Shown: positions 34,793 through 44,642, numbered from the stretch's first letter. The stretch: 64,000 nt of DNA from Anniella stebbinsi (GCA_029215795.1 JARDYH010000001.1:186689654-186753653), one strand, 5' to 3'. Notes: generated by a model from the letters alone, not told the origin. Translations and numbers: made by a program.

Positions 34793-34954
34793 TTGGTGGG
34801 ATAACTTCCACAAGTGGAATACAGCAATTGAAAGGCATAACTTGTTCAAAAAGAACAGAAGCCATGGAAAAGGGGGAAGAGTTGCATTATATTTTAGAAG
34901 TGTACATACCTACACAGTCATTCAAGAGAATAAATACGGTGCTCATCTTCACCT

Positions 34955-35440
34955 ACCGGCTTTCCGGGATGGAGGGGGGAGGCTTCCGGGCATTCCTGCT
35001 TCCAGGATTGTCCCCCAGCCAGCATAACATCCCAGAAGTCAGGAGGGACACTCTGGCGCAGTGTGGTTCCCCTCCCCCTTTCCTTTCCTTTTTTTTTTTT
35101 TTAAAGCAGGAGCCAGTCGCGTATTTGCAATCCTGCAAAAAAGTAAGTGAAAAAAATACCTAAAACAAAAGCGCCCCTTACCCCTGATGGGCACAGCTCC
35201 ATACCTGTTTGTTGTGCCACGCTACTCGCGGGGAGGAGAGAGGACCCAGGAGCACATGCCACACCACCCACGGTCCTTGGGGTCATCCTGGGACTGCTGG
35301 AAAAATTGAGTTAAAAATAGTCCCAGGTATCCCGGAGAAAGTGAGAGGTTGTCCTTGGTTGACCCCGGGATCCCCTGTGCATCATTTGGATACACAGAGA
35401 TGACTTTGAGACAACCCTGGGATAGATGGCTGGTGTAGAC
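34955..35440. other. GC-rich unassigned block
   Basis: Contains CCGGGATGG, a T/A homopolymer at about 35088-35103, and a right part (ACAACCCTGGGATAGATGGC, GGTGTAGACATGGCC) that looks like a transposon end. The left end was not found. Frames here are not convincing. Confidence 0.3.
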
Positions 35441-35908
35441 ATGGCCATGGTGGTGCTATTGGTATACTACTCACCACCCAATCAAGGAGAAGATCTGCAA
35501 GGTGCTTTACAAAAGCAAGGTAAAGCAAATTAATCACAGGACCAGGTGGTATCTATCCTAGAGTTCTCAAAGAATTCACTTATGGAATTGCTGATTATCT
35601 AACCAAAATATATAACCTGTCCATGTACCAGAGGACTGGAAGATAGCCAATGTAACACCAATTTTTAAAAAGGGATCCAGGGGGCAACTGGGAAATTACA
35701 GGTTGATTAGCTTAATGTTTGTTCTGGGTAAATTGGTTGAAAGCATTATTAAAGCTAAAAGTAGTAAGCATATAGAAGGAAAAGCCCTGCTGAAAAAGAA
35801 TGAACATAGCTTGTGCAAAGCTAAGTCCTGTCTCACAGATCTTAGAGTCTTCTGAGAGTGTCAATAAACATGTAGATGGGGCGGGTGTGTGTGTGTCCGG
35901 TAGACATT

Positions 35909-36123
35909 GGCTCAATTCGGACGACACAATAAACAACTGGTGTGGGGGAAACAATCGTCAGTTGTTTTGACTATTGTGTCATCTGAATGCTGCCATAGTC
36001 AACTCAGCGCTGATCCTCATCCACACCACAGTTGATTATTTATTACCATGTTGTGTGAGGAGTGCCCCCTAGGGTTAGGGTTAGTCAACCCACCATTGAC
36101 TATCGTGTTGTCCGAATTGAGCC
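35909..36123. mobile_element. Family 3 DNA element (215 bp) in the CR1
   Basis: The terminal repeats GGCTCAATTCGGACGACACA and inverse TGTTGTCCGAATTGAGCC match with one mismatch. The ATT duplication is perfect (35906-35908, 36124-36126). It splits the CR1 codons just before IVYLDFQKAF. A TAGGGTTAGGGTTAG word near 36071 is incidental. Confidence 0.9.
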
Positions 36124-36879
36124 ATTGTTTACTTAGACTTCCAAAAGGCTTTTGACAAAGTCCTTCATCAAAGACTCTTGAGCAAACTTAGCAGTTATGA
36201 AATTAAAGGAGAAGTCCTCTTATGGATCAGTAACTGGTTAAACAGCAGAAAGCAAACAGTAGGAATAAATAGTAAATTCTCCCAACTGAGGAAAGTAACT
36301 GGAATCAGTATTGAGACCCATTCTTTTCAACTTGTTCATAAATGATCTGGAATTAGGAATGAGCAGTAAAGTGGCCAAGTTTGCCAATGACACCAAATTA
36401 TTTAAGGTGGATAAAACAAAATGGGGTTGTGAGGAGCTCCAAAAGGGTCTCTCCAAAATGGGAGGATGGGCATCCAAATAGCAAATGCAGTTCAATGTAA
36501 CAAAGTGTAAAATGATGCATGTTGGGTCAAACCCTCCCCCCACTTTAAGTATAACCTGATGGGATTTGAGCATGCAGTGACCAACCAAAAAAGAGATCTT
36601 GGGGTTGTGGTGGACAAATCAACAAAAACATCAACCAAGTGTGCAGCTGCGGTAAAAAAGAAAAAGGGGGGGGGCAAACTCCATGTTAGGCATAATTAGA
36701 AAAGGAATTGAGAATAAAACTGCCACCATCAGACTGCCTTTATATAAATCTAATGGACAACCACAGTTAGAATGCTGTGTACAGTTCTGGTCACCAGACC
36801 TTTAAAACACTGTTGCAGAACTGGAAAAAGTGCAGAAAGGGGCAACTAAAATGATCAAGGGGCTGGAGCATCTCCCTAT

Positions 36880-36915
36880 TTATTTATTTATTTAGCACCA
36901 TCAACACACATGGTG
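36880..36915 (+). mobile_element. 36-bp retroposon tail micro-insertion
   Basis: TTATTTATTTATTTAGCACC and the following ATCAACACACATGGTG interrupt the CR1 between two copies of CTAT (36876-36879 and 36916-36919). The sequence resembles the 3' end of a retroposon on the minus strand. Confidence 0.6.
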
Positions 36916-37011
36916 CTATGAGGGGAGGTTACAACAGCTGGGATTCTTTAGTTTGGAAAAAAGGAGGCTAAGGGGAGACATGATAGAAGTGTACAAATTA
37001 TGCCTGGTGTG

Positions 37012-37375
37012 TAGAATTTGGGATGGCAGCAGAGTCCAGTTGGGGCACGAGATTGTCGGATTACTGCCAGTTCAGTCCACCGGACTGGAGTCTGCAAACC
37101 ACCAGCTTCCCAAACTTAGCATGTGCAGAGTCAGGCAAGCATGGCATGGAGCCAACATACTGTGCAAAATAGTCTATGTAGATCATTTATGCATGCAATG
37201 TTGCGTAAATGGGCCTCTTTGCAGCCTTCCTTTATGCAACATTGGCCTTTACAGAAAAAGTTGAGCCATCATTTTGCACTGAATGGCAGCTCAGTGGAGG
37301 AACCAAGGGGACTGGCAGATAATAGCAGCTCAGCAAGCGGGGTCTGGGCAGGCAAGTCTGTTAGACTCCCATGAC
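37012..37375. other. Unidentified replacement within the CR1
   Basis: CR1 text stops after ATGCCTGGTGTG and resumes at AAAGAAAGTTCTTCACACAG. The roughly 364 bp between does not resemble CR1, and the expected CR1 segment is missing. It could be an unidentified insertion joined to a deletion. No direct repeats were found at its edges. Confidence 0.4.
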
Positions 37376-37719
37376 ATCCCAAAAGAAAGTTCTTCACACA
37401 GTGCATACTTGAACAATGGAATTCACTACCATAAGATGTAGTGATGGCCACTGTGAGGATACCCCACATTTCTGTTCCCTTAGGTATGTCTGGATGAGTA
37501 TGTTTAGAGAGCTCGGAATGTTAGACTGAGTGGATGTGGCTAGAGATGCTAGTTAAGGGAGCGGGGGGGGGGGAGTTTTGTGAATGGGTCTGTGGGCAGT
37601 CAGTCTGTCTGTGGTGGTTAGTTGGGGTTTGTAGGTAGCTGAGGGTGAGAAGACTGTGTGAGAAAGGAACAGATATAAGACTGTAGAGATTTAGGATTAT
37701 TAGTATTAAGATTGTTATT

Positions 37720-38822
37720 ACCGTTTTTCACCGAATGTAAGACGCCATTGATTGTAAGGCTGCCTCTACAAGAGAGGTTTAAAGCTCTTTCAACGCGCTT
37801 TAAAAAATTTACCTCTACAAGAACGGAGTGCAAATTGGGCGTAGAGGCGCGTTATCTCTCCGATTATGTGCATTTTCGAATGTGCGTTAAATAGCGAGTT
37901 TTATTTTGCTCCGGCATTTAAAGCGCATTTTGCCTATGTGAACAAGCGCTTATGCGCATTAACTACTTGTAAAGCGCATTTTGGTCATCCGTTAATGCGC
38001 TTCGCTGCCTCTCGCCGCCTCTCGTGCAGAGGTATTAGGTGTAAATGCGCTTCAGCGATTATGCGCATAATCGCCTAACCGGGCGCAAAAGCGAATCCTT
38101 GTAGAGGGGACCTAAGTCGCACCTAAATTTCAGGGCCACCAACAAGGAAAAAGCTTTTCGTCGATTCCAAAATGCACCTTAATTTCAGCACCCCTTCCCC
38201 CCTCCCCACTCACCTCCATCACCCGTCCTCGCCGCTGCCTGCTGCTCTGCGTTGCTGCCAGTGCTCACCTCAGCTTGGCAAGGCGTTGTTCCCAGTAACA
38301 AGGCGAGCATTGCCAGTGGCGCGGAGCAGCAGTGGTGGCAGCAGCGAGGATGGGCGATGGAGGGGAGGGGGAGGGTTAGGGTCCCGCAAGTCCCCCCTCC
38401 CCTCTCCCCCTCCTCTCTTACCTTGATCGCTGCCGCCTCGGCCTGGTTCCCAGTAACGATGCCTTGCCAGGCCGAGGGGAGCGTTGCCATCGCCATCGCC
38501 TATCCTCGCTGCCGCCGCTACCGCTCCGCACCACTGGCAATGCTCCCCTCGGCTTGGCAAGGTGCCGTTACTGAGAACCCAGTAACGACGCCTTGCTAGG
38601 CCGAGGTGGCAGCGATCAAGGTAAGAGGGGACTTTTGACCGGCCTTGTGGGGTCCCTTGGGACCCACTAGGGTGAGTCATGGGGGGGACATGCAGAGCCC
38701 TCCCGCCTCCTGCAAAACGCGGGAGAAATCCCGCAATTGCAAGGCTCCATTGATTCTAAGACGCACCCCATTTTTACAGATGTAAACATGGGAGAAAAAG
38801 TGTGTCTTAGAATCGATGAAAT
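37720..38822. mobile_element. GC-rich DNA element with TAAGACGC ends inside the LTR
   Basis: The left end TTTTTCACCGAATGTAAGAC is the imperfect inverse of the right end GTCTTAGAATCGATGAAATA. AAGACGC and TTCTAAGACGCACC words lie just inside. The interior (38170-38700) is CpG-rich and built of CTTGGCAAGG and GGCCGAGG words. It includes a 32-bp inverted pair at 38415-38446 and 38596-38627 with two mismatches. No transposase. Family 1 copy D sits near its left end. Confidence 0.65.
37758..38112 (+). mobile_element. Family 1 GCGCAT MITE, copy D
   Basis: Begins GGCTGCCTCTACAAGAGAGG and ends CTTGTAGAGGGGACC. The TAA duplication is perfect (37755-37757, 38113-38115). Length 355 bp. It keeps the full 70-codon plus-strand frame (37866-38078). 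Confidence 0.95.
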
Positions 38823-38897
38823 ACTAGTATTATTAAGAATAGGCAGGATTTAAATTGAATTTGAAGAAACTAAGAACTGTAAACAACAATAAATATT

Positions 38898-39136
38898 ATC
38901 TTTATTTTGCTACCATAAACCATGTGTCAGCTTGGCTTTGTCACCTGCTCTATTGGTTCCTAAATACACAAATTATATTAAACCTTTAGCCTAGTATATT
39001 CACAGCAGAACCTATTTCTAAAGTCTTCACCTTGTTCCCTCACCGAGAGGGGAAAGGTAGTATTATTTTGCCCTTCCCTCAGGCTTATTCAAGTGGTGGC
39101 GCATAGCTTGAGAAGGGGTGCTCACGACCAGGCTTA
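38898..39136. repeat. Direct repeat, left copy (239 bp)
   Basis: From ATCTTTATTTTGCTACCATA to GCTCACGACCAGGCTTA, about 96% identical to 39319-39558. Most differences are transitions. It flanks an L2 end exactly, so it reads as a very long target-site duplication of LTR sequence. Confidence 0.9.
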
Positions 39137-39274
39137 AAAAGTTTAAAATGTTTTAAATATTAGCTGTTTTATGTTTTATAGTTTTAAATTTTGTATATTG
39201 ACTTTTTAATGTTTAATCTTTTAATTTTTGTTAACCGCCCAGAGAACTTCGGCTATGGGGCGGTATATAAATGT

Positions 39275-39318
<44 letters not shown>
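39137..39318 (+). mobile_element. L2 LINE 3' end, 182 bp, between long direct repeats
   Basis: An AT-rich 3'UTR (AAAAGTTTAAAATGTTTTAA) is followed by ACCGCCCAGAGAACTTCGGC, TATGGGGCGGTATATAAATG and a (CAT)n tail. The element is truncated at the 5' end and its tail abuts the right direct repeat, as target-primed reverse transcription predicts. Confidence 0.85.

Positions 39319-39320
<2 letters not shown>
39278..39320. repeat. (CAT)n tail/microsatellite
   Basis: About 14 CAT units forming the L2 tail. In one frame it reads as a polyhistidine run, which is not a protein. Confidence 0.95.
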
Positions 39321-39321
<1 letters not shown>

Positions 39322-39558
39322 TTTATTTTGCTACCATAAACCACGTGTCAGTTTGGCTTTGTCACCTGCTCTATTGGTTCCTAAATACACAAATTATATT
39401 AAACCTTTAGCCCAGTATATTCATAGCAGAACCTATTTCCCAAAGTCTTCGCCTTGTTCCCTCACCGAGAGGGGAAAGGTAGTGTTATTTTGCCCTTCCC
39501 TCAGGCTTATTCAAGTGGTGGCGCATGGCTTGAGAAGGGGTGCTCACGACCGGGCCTA
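39319..39558. repeat. Direct repeat, right copy (240 bp)
   Basis: Matches 38898-39136 with roughly ten substitutions and one single-base indel. It is followed by the last 24 bp of the LTR. Confidence 0.9.
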
Positions 39559-39822
39559 GTATATAGGTGGTGTGGTGGCACAGCCACCAATTTGGATGGC
39601 TTTAAAAGGGGGGTGGATCAGTTCTTGGAGGAGAAGCCTGTCAATGGCTACTAGTCCTGATGGCCATGTTCTACCTCCAGTATAAGAGATAGTAAGCCTA
39701 TATACACCAGTTGCTGGAGAACATGGGTGGGAGGTTGCTGTTGCACTTATGTCCTGCTTGTAGGTTCCTGGTTGACAGCTGATTGGCCACTGTGTGAATA
39801 GAAAGCTGGCCTAGATGGACTC

Positions 39823-39972
39823 ATAAAGCCTATCTACACTACTGCTTTAAAATGGTTTAAAACAGTTTTAAATGGTTTATAACAGTTTTGAGAACTGTTG
39901 GGGCCCAGGACACACTCCATACACAGTTTTCAAAATGTTTTCAAAGCGTTTTGTCCTGCGCGTGTTGATAGG
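39823..39972 (-). mobile_element. Family 2 MITE, copy f, in the CR1 tail
   Basis: The left end reads ATAAAGCCTATCTACACTAC and the right end CGTGTTGATAGG. CTC flanks both sides (39820-39822, 39973-39975). The core GGGGCCCAGGACACACTCCA is intact. Length 150 bp. Confidence 0.8.
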
Positions 39973-39978
39973 CTCTTA

Positions 39979-40324
39979 GGGTGCCTCTACAAGAGAGGTT
40001 AAAAGCTCTTTCAAGGCTGATTAAAATTTTTACCTCTACAAGACAGGAGCGCAAATTGGGGGCTGAGGCGCTTTAAACTTCCGAGTATGTGCATTATGGA
40101 ATGCGCGTTAAACCGCGAGTTTTAATTTGCGGCAGCAGTTAAAGCGCTTTACCGCCGTGTAAACATACGATTCTCCGCATGTCAACAAGTTTAAAGCGCG
40201 TTTCGGTCGTCCTGTAATGCGCTTCGCCGCCTCTCATACAGAGGTATTAGGAGTAAATGCGCTTCCGTGAATATGCGCATAATCGGGCAGCCAGGTGCCA
40301 AAGCGAATCCTTCTAGAGGGGGTC
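39979..40324 (+). mobile_element. Family 1 GCGCAT MITE, copy E
   Basis: Begins GGGTGCCTCTACAAGAGAGG and ends CTTCTAGAGGGGGTC. The TTA duplication is perfect (39976-39978, 40325-40327). Length 346 bp, diverged, frame lost. Only the 3-bp CTC and 3-bp TTA separate it from family 2 copy f. Confidence 0.92.
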
Positions 40325-40360
40325 TTAGTCTGATGCAGCATGGCTCTTCTTATGTCCTTA

Positions 40361-41268
40361 TCCAGTGTTTTTCCATCCAAATGAAATTAAAACCTGTGTT
40401 ATTGCCCAAGGAACTTCTCAGTGCTTGGGGAGGTGAGGGCATGTAACAATTACCTCTTTTTTTGTACATGCTTGAAAAGGATCTGCATCAAGGCAAGCTA
40501 CTACAAAGGGCAAGCTCAATTTCAGTTGCAAACAAGCACTAGTTATAATATCTAACTAAATGACCAAAAACCTCCCTCTCTTAGCATCGCTGCTCCTTGA
40601 ATCTTCCCATCGAACAGCTGCTGCCTTGAAACCAGGATTCCATTCTAGTCACTCTTCCCGACCCAGATGTACCTCAGCTCTGTCTCATCAAATGGAGTGC
40701 TTTGCCAAACCCAGAGCAGCAAGAAGGGAGGCCAAAAAGAGAGATGTCATTTATTACATATTGTGTAACCCTTCATTAAAACTGAAAAAAGTATACTGTA
40801 CATAGCTTTCTCATAAACAGGGCGATCAAGTAGGGAGTCATGCTAGAGTCCCAGCAGTGGGGAACAATGGAAAACATCTGTCTCCGGCCTCGAGGTCTTT
40901 TTCAGTGAAGTTATCTGGGTTATGTTCTTAAGACAGCTGCTTAGACCTTGGGGCATTTATTTAATAATACTCTGACAATGAGAAATGTAGCTTTTGAAAT
41001 AGCTCGAACCCCCACTCCTTCCTCCCACCCCACATACATATAAAGTACGCTCTCTTTCCTCCTCTCTTAAGCCACAGATTCAGAAGAGTGATCACATCAG
41101 ATGTGGAAGTTGCAGAGTCATCACAAATTTTGTGAACCTTATATTCCCGACACTTAGAGAGGTGTGTGCAGTCCAGGACACACCTAAGCATATATATGCC
41201 AGGTTGAAATCTATTCTTATTAAGCTTGATTACATACAGTCTGGATCACATTCAATGAGTGTAAACTG
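40361..41268. other. No feature recognised
   Basis: Non-coding. The open frame at 40560-40805 has no recognisable product. Confidence 0.45.
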
Positions 41269-41448
41269 GGGGGGGGGGGTATCGTGATGGTAGCGCATTG
41301 ACACCGCCATCCCTCAAACCCCCGCATTTGCACTCCATTGCGCGGGGTTTGCATGGGAGGACGAGCAAACATGCACTGCACCTCCGCTCGGGCACCGCCA
41401 CTGCTCCCCTCAAGTTTTTTTAACCCCCTTTTTATCTTTTCTTGCTTA

Positions 41449-41803
41449 GGGTGCCTCTTCACGAGAGGTTTAATGCTCTTTGAAGTCTCATTAAAAAATT
41501 TACCTCCACACCAGTGGAGCGCAAATGGGGCGTAGAGGCGCGTTATCTCTCCGATTATGCGCATTATCGAATGCGCGTTAAATAGCGAGTTTTATTTTGC
41601 TCCGTTCGTTAAAGCGCATTTTGACTGTGTGAATATGTGCTTATGCACATTAACTACTTGTAAACCGCATTTTGGATATCCGTTAATGCGCTTCGCCGCC
41701 TCTCGCCACCTCTGGTGCAGAGGGATTAGGTGTAAATGCGCTTCTGCGATTATGCGCATACTCGGCTAACCAGGCGCAAAAGCGAATCCTTGTAGAGGGG
41801 ACC
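41449..41803 (+). mobile_element. Family 1 GCGCAT MITE, copy F
   Basis: Begins GGGTGCCTCTTCACGAGAGG and ends CTTGTAGAGGGGACC. The flanks TTA and TCA differ by one base. Length 355 bp. It keeps the 70-codon frame at 41557-41769. Confidence 0.92.
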
Positions 41804-42204
41804 TCAGTTTCATGCGTCTAGCAAGGCAGAGGGTTGCTGGATCACCCCTCCCCTCTCCCCGCACCTCGCTTTAGGTGTGTTGTTTTGGTTTTTTTAAAAA
41901 AACTTTTTAACTTCAGCAAGAGTATTGCCCTTGCTAAAGCCAGGGGGAAATCTTCCTACAGAGAGGGATGGAGAGACGGCAGGGTGCTTGCAAGGCTGGC
42001 GGTGTCCTAAGGAAGCCTCCAGCAGGCAAGGAGATTGAGCAGAAGATGGAGACGGGGACAGAAGCTGGGAGGAGACTATAAAAGAGTGAAAGCAGAAATG
42101 GGAAGCAAGAGGGAACACTTTTCTCAAAACATATCTTCATATGGAAGCAGAAAGTTCCCTTCGAGAAACAGCAGTAGCAGCAGCAGCAACAGCTCTCTTA
42201 AGTC
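41804..42204. other. Spacer between two family 1 copies
   Basis: Contains a GCAGTAGCAGCAGCAGCAAC run near 42171. Open frames on both strands have no recognisable product. Confidence 0.4.
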
Positions 42205-42207
42205 TAG

Positions 42208-42552
42208 GGCTGCCTCTACAAGAGAGGTTTAAAGCTCTTTCAAGGCGCTTAAAAAAATTTACCTCTACAAGAACGGAGCACAAATCGGGCGTAGAGGCGC
42301 GTTATCTCTCCGATTATGCGCATTATCGAATGTGCATTTAATCGCGAGTTTTATTTTGCTCCGGCCATTAAAGTGCATTTTGCCTATGTGAACAAGCGCT
42401 TATGCGCATTAACTACTTGTAAAGTGCATTTTGGTCATCCGTTAATGTGCTTCGCCGCCTCTCGTGCAGAGGTATTAGGTGTAAATGCGCTTCAGCGATT
42501 ATGCGCATAATCGCCTAACCGGGCGCAAAAGCGATTCCTTGTAGAGGGGACC
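42208..42552 (+). mobile_element. Family 1 GCGCAT MITE, copy G
   Basis: Begins GGCTGCCTCTACAAGAGAGG and ends CTTGTAGAGGGGACC. Length 345 bp. A roughly 10-bp deletion at the CGCCGCCTCTCG repeat (about 42460) shifts the family frame. The flanks (TAG or CTA against CAA) are not a clean duplication. Confidence 0.9.
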
Positions 42553-42559
42553 CAAGGGC

Positions 42560-42880
42560 CGTTCAGGTAGTTGGGTGCCCCTTCCCTGTGTTCCGGCGAC
42601 CCAGTGCCTCGCTACAGTTCATTACTTTTTAAAAACATTTTTCTTTCAATGCCCACCCCCTGTCCCTGTCTAGCTGATGCGACCAATCAGGAGTCAGCAT
42701 CAGCTGGAGCACCCCCCCCCCGATGCAGGTCTGGATCAGGGTGGCAGACGGCAGATGCCAACTTTTTAAAACCAGAACTTCAGGGGAAAGCCCTGGGATA
42801 GCTCCGCAATGGCTGCTGCATCATATAAATGACCTGCCGCCACTGCGGATCCACCCCGGGGCTTTCCCTTTGTCAAGATG
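42560..42880. mobile_element. GC-rich family 8 element, copy 2
   Basis: GATGCGACCAATCAGGAGTC, TGCTGCATCATATAAATGAC and CTGCCGCCACTGCGG parallel GGCGACCAATCAGTGG, GCTGCGTCATGTAATGCAAG and GTGCCGCCATTCCG at 31.64-32.24 kb. Confidence 0.45.
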
Positions 42881-42980
42881 TGCCCCTGGTCAAACCAATC
42901 CATGAGCACAGTCCAGACTATTTCCATTGTAAAATATAGAAGAACTGAATTCTGGGGTGAGTTGAAGACAAGGAGACTTA

Positions 42981-43364
42981 GGGCACAATCCTATGGGATG
43001 CACCCTGGCTGCTCGGAAACCTCCAAACTCAGAGGCTTATGAGTATCCAATGCAGAATGGGATGCACCTCCTGCCTCCTGAGCTGTATTTTAGTTACAGG
43101 GAGAGGGAAGGAGGCTGGGGATGGCTGAGGTTACCTTGTAGCCCCACACCCCCAGTCTCTTCCCTGCCCCACCCCTGGGAATGCCTCCTTTTCCCCATCT
43201 CCACACTCTGGTTTGCAGTTCTCTCTGCACCGTCTACGAGAAGGGGAGGGAGAGGGGAGTGTGGTTTTCTGGCTCCCAGGGCCCAGCCCTGTCTATGAGT
43301 TTGGAGCCAGGAAACTGAATAATCCTATGTCCTCACGCTGTCTAGGGCACGTAGGATTGCTCCC
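42981..43364. mobile_element. Family 4 DNA element, copy 2 (intact ends)
   Basis: The left end GGGCACAATCCTATG and right end CGTAGGATTGCTCCC are inverted. The TTA duplication is perfect (42978-42980, 43365-43367). Length 384 bp, with a CT-rich interior. Open frames inside are not genes. Confidence 0.85.
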
Positions 43365-43370
43365 TTACTG

Positions 43371-43440
43371 TATTTTATTTTATTTTACTATTTCTACCCT
43401 GCCTTTCAGGGCAAGCCTTCACAAGGCAGCTTACAAAATA
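43371..43440 (-). mobile_element. Retroposon 3' end, short
   Basis: TATTTTATTTTATTTTACTA then CCCTGCCTTTCAGGGCAAGC and ACAAGGCAGCTTACAAAATA resemble an antisense LINE/SINE terminus. Confidence 0.5.
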
Positions 43441-44642
43441 ATGACTTATTGTTTTCTCTGGATTGAAGCTTTTGTCACCTTACAGATCTTGAATTGGGGT
43501 GATATGATAAAAATATTTTCTAAATTATATTACTTGAGTCATCTAAAAAATAAAACAATTTTTAAAGTGACAGGCTGTGGTTTTAGCCAATGTTAATCCT
43601 ACTTAGAGTAGACCCATTGAAATAAATGGGACTTAAGTAGAGTGATATTGGATATAACCCCATGTTCTATATCCTTCTTTGGGTGTGTTGAAAATAACCC
43701 ATTAATATAATTCAACAGCTTTTTAAAGCATCTAATATGGTCAGGAGCTAACATACTTAACAGTTATAAGTGATAGAACAGTATAATTTCTTATGATATC
43801 TCTGGTTTGCCCAATAAAAGGTATCACATCATCTGTATCTATTGGAGCAAATCCCATCCTACTTTAATGTGATAGATGAAGCTCACACTCTTTCAGAAGT
43901 TCCTACCAAAGTCTGCAATAGGTGCTTGTTTTCATTTTAATAAAATGTTTGTTAGAATTGCTTAACGAGCACACCTCTCTTACCACACCCCAGAAAAGGC
44001 AAATATACTAAGCTGTCAGCTGCTTCATCAATTGAACTGGCTGCACCAATGCTTTAATTGTGGTTTGGGTTTATCTTAATTCATCTGGAAAACTAGACTG
44101 TAGTTTGTCACTGCAGTCAACCAAATCTAGAGGAGTTTATACAGTGCACCACCCTACTGAATTAAGCCAGTTTCACTTTCTGTATTGGTTCTCTATGTCA
44201 TGAGCCCGCTGGAGGAGTCCTCAGGAGAAGAACTACTGGCCCCAGAAGCCCAGGGCACCTCACACCAGAGACTACCACCAGAACCACAGAAGCCTGAGCC
44301 CTCGGGGCAGTTGGTTGCAGGGCCTTCCCAGTCAGGGGAAAGGGATCTGCCTCGGAGGCAGAGGCTGAGCAGCACCCCCCCCCCCCCCGACCCATGGGAG
44401 TGTCGTCGCCTCAAGTGACAGGCAAATAAGGCTCCTGTGAGAAGGAGCACTGTCTGAGCTCAGATCTAATAAGTCCCTGTGTCTCTGAAGTGATGCCATG
44501 GTGAGGAATGATGCAACGTCATGGGCCTGGCAGACATCTCCAGACATTAGGAGGTTTGTGAAAGTTGGGCATTTTGTTACAGAGCTGTTTCCCAGTTAGG
44601 CCTTAATCATACCAGTCTTTAGTTCTTTGACTTGCACGGTAG
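43441..44642. other. Mostly unassigned
   Basis: 43600-43660 resembles the CACAATCC/ACTTAGAGTAGACCC repeat of 14998. The GC-rich 44185-44450 has open frames on both strands without known products. A poly-C run lies at about 44377-44388. Confidence 0.4.

Larger units (their letters stand above)
37452..39582. mobile_element. Solo LTR with 5-bp target duplication, itself filled with insertions
   Basis: Begins TGTGAGGATACCCC and ends GGTGGTGTGGTGGCACA (TG...CA). The 5-bp duplication GCCAC is perfect (37447-37451, 39583-39587), and CR1 text is continuous across it. An AATAAA signal at about 38889 is followed by TTATTTTGCTACC, suiting an R/U5 boundary. Without inserts the LTR would be about 0.6 kb. 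A retroviral or Gypsy-type origin is possible; no internal genes remain. Confidence 0.7.
35515..40360 (+). mobile_element. CR1 LINE (TTCTTA-tail type) with stacked insertions
   Basis: The CR1 text runs from GPGGIYPRVLKEFT-like codons through VYLDFQKAFDKV, LLWISNWLNSRKQ, LFNLFINDLELG, KFANDTKLF and QFWSPDL to KKEAKGRHD-like text in shifted frames. FADD has become FAND, so a catalytic aspartate is lost. The 3'UTR (GTTCTTCACACAGTGCATAC at 37390, CACCAATTTGGATGGC at 39586) ends in CTTCTTATGTCCTTA at 40360. It is interrupted at 35909-36123, 36880-36915, about 37012-37375, 37452-39582, 39823-39972 and 39979-40324, each described separately. Confidence 0.85.

Noticed and set aside
36068..36090. TTAGGG-like telomeric repeat
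   Set aside because: Only about two units (TAGGGTTAGGGTTAG) inside a family 3 element; chance or local sequence, not an interstitial telomere.
39228..39410. Open frame with a long histidine run
   Set aside because: It is the translated (CAT)n tail of an L2 fragment; the frame has no other support.
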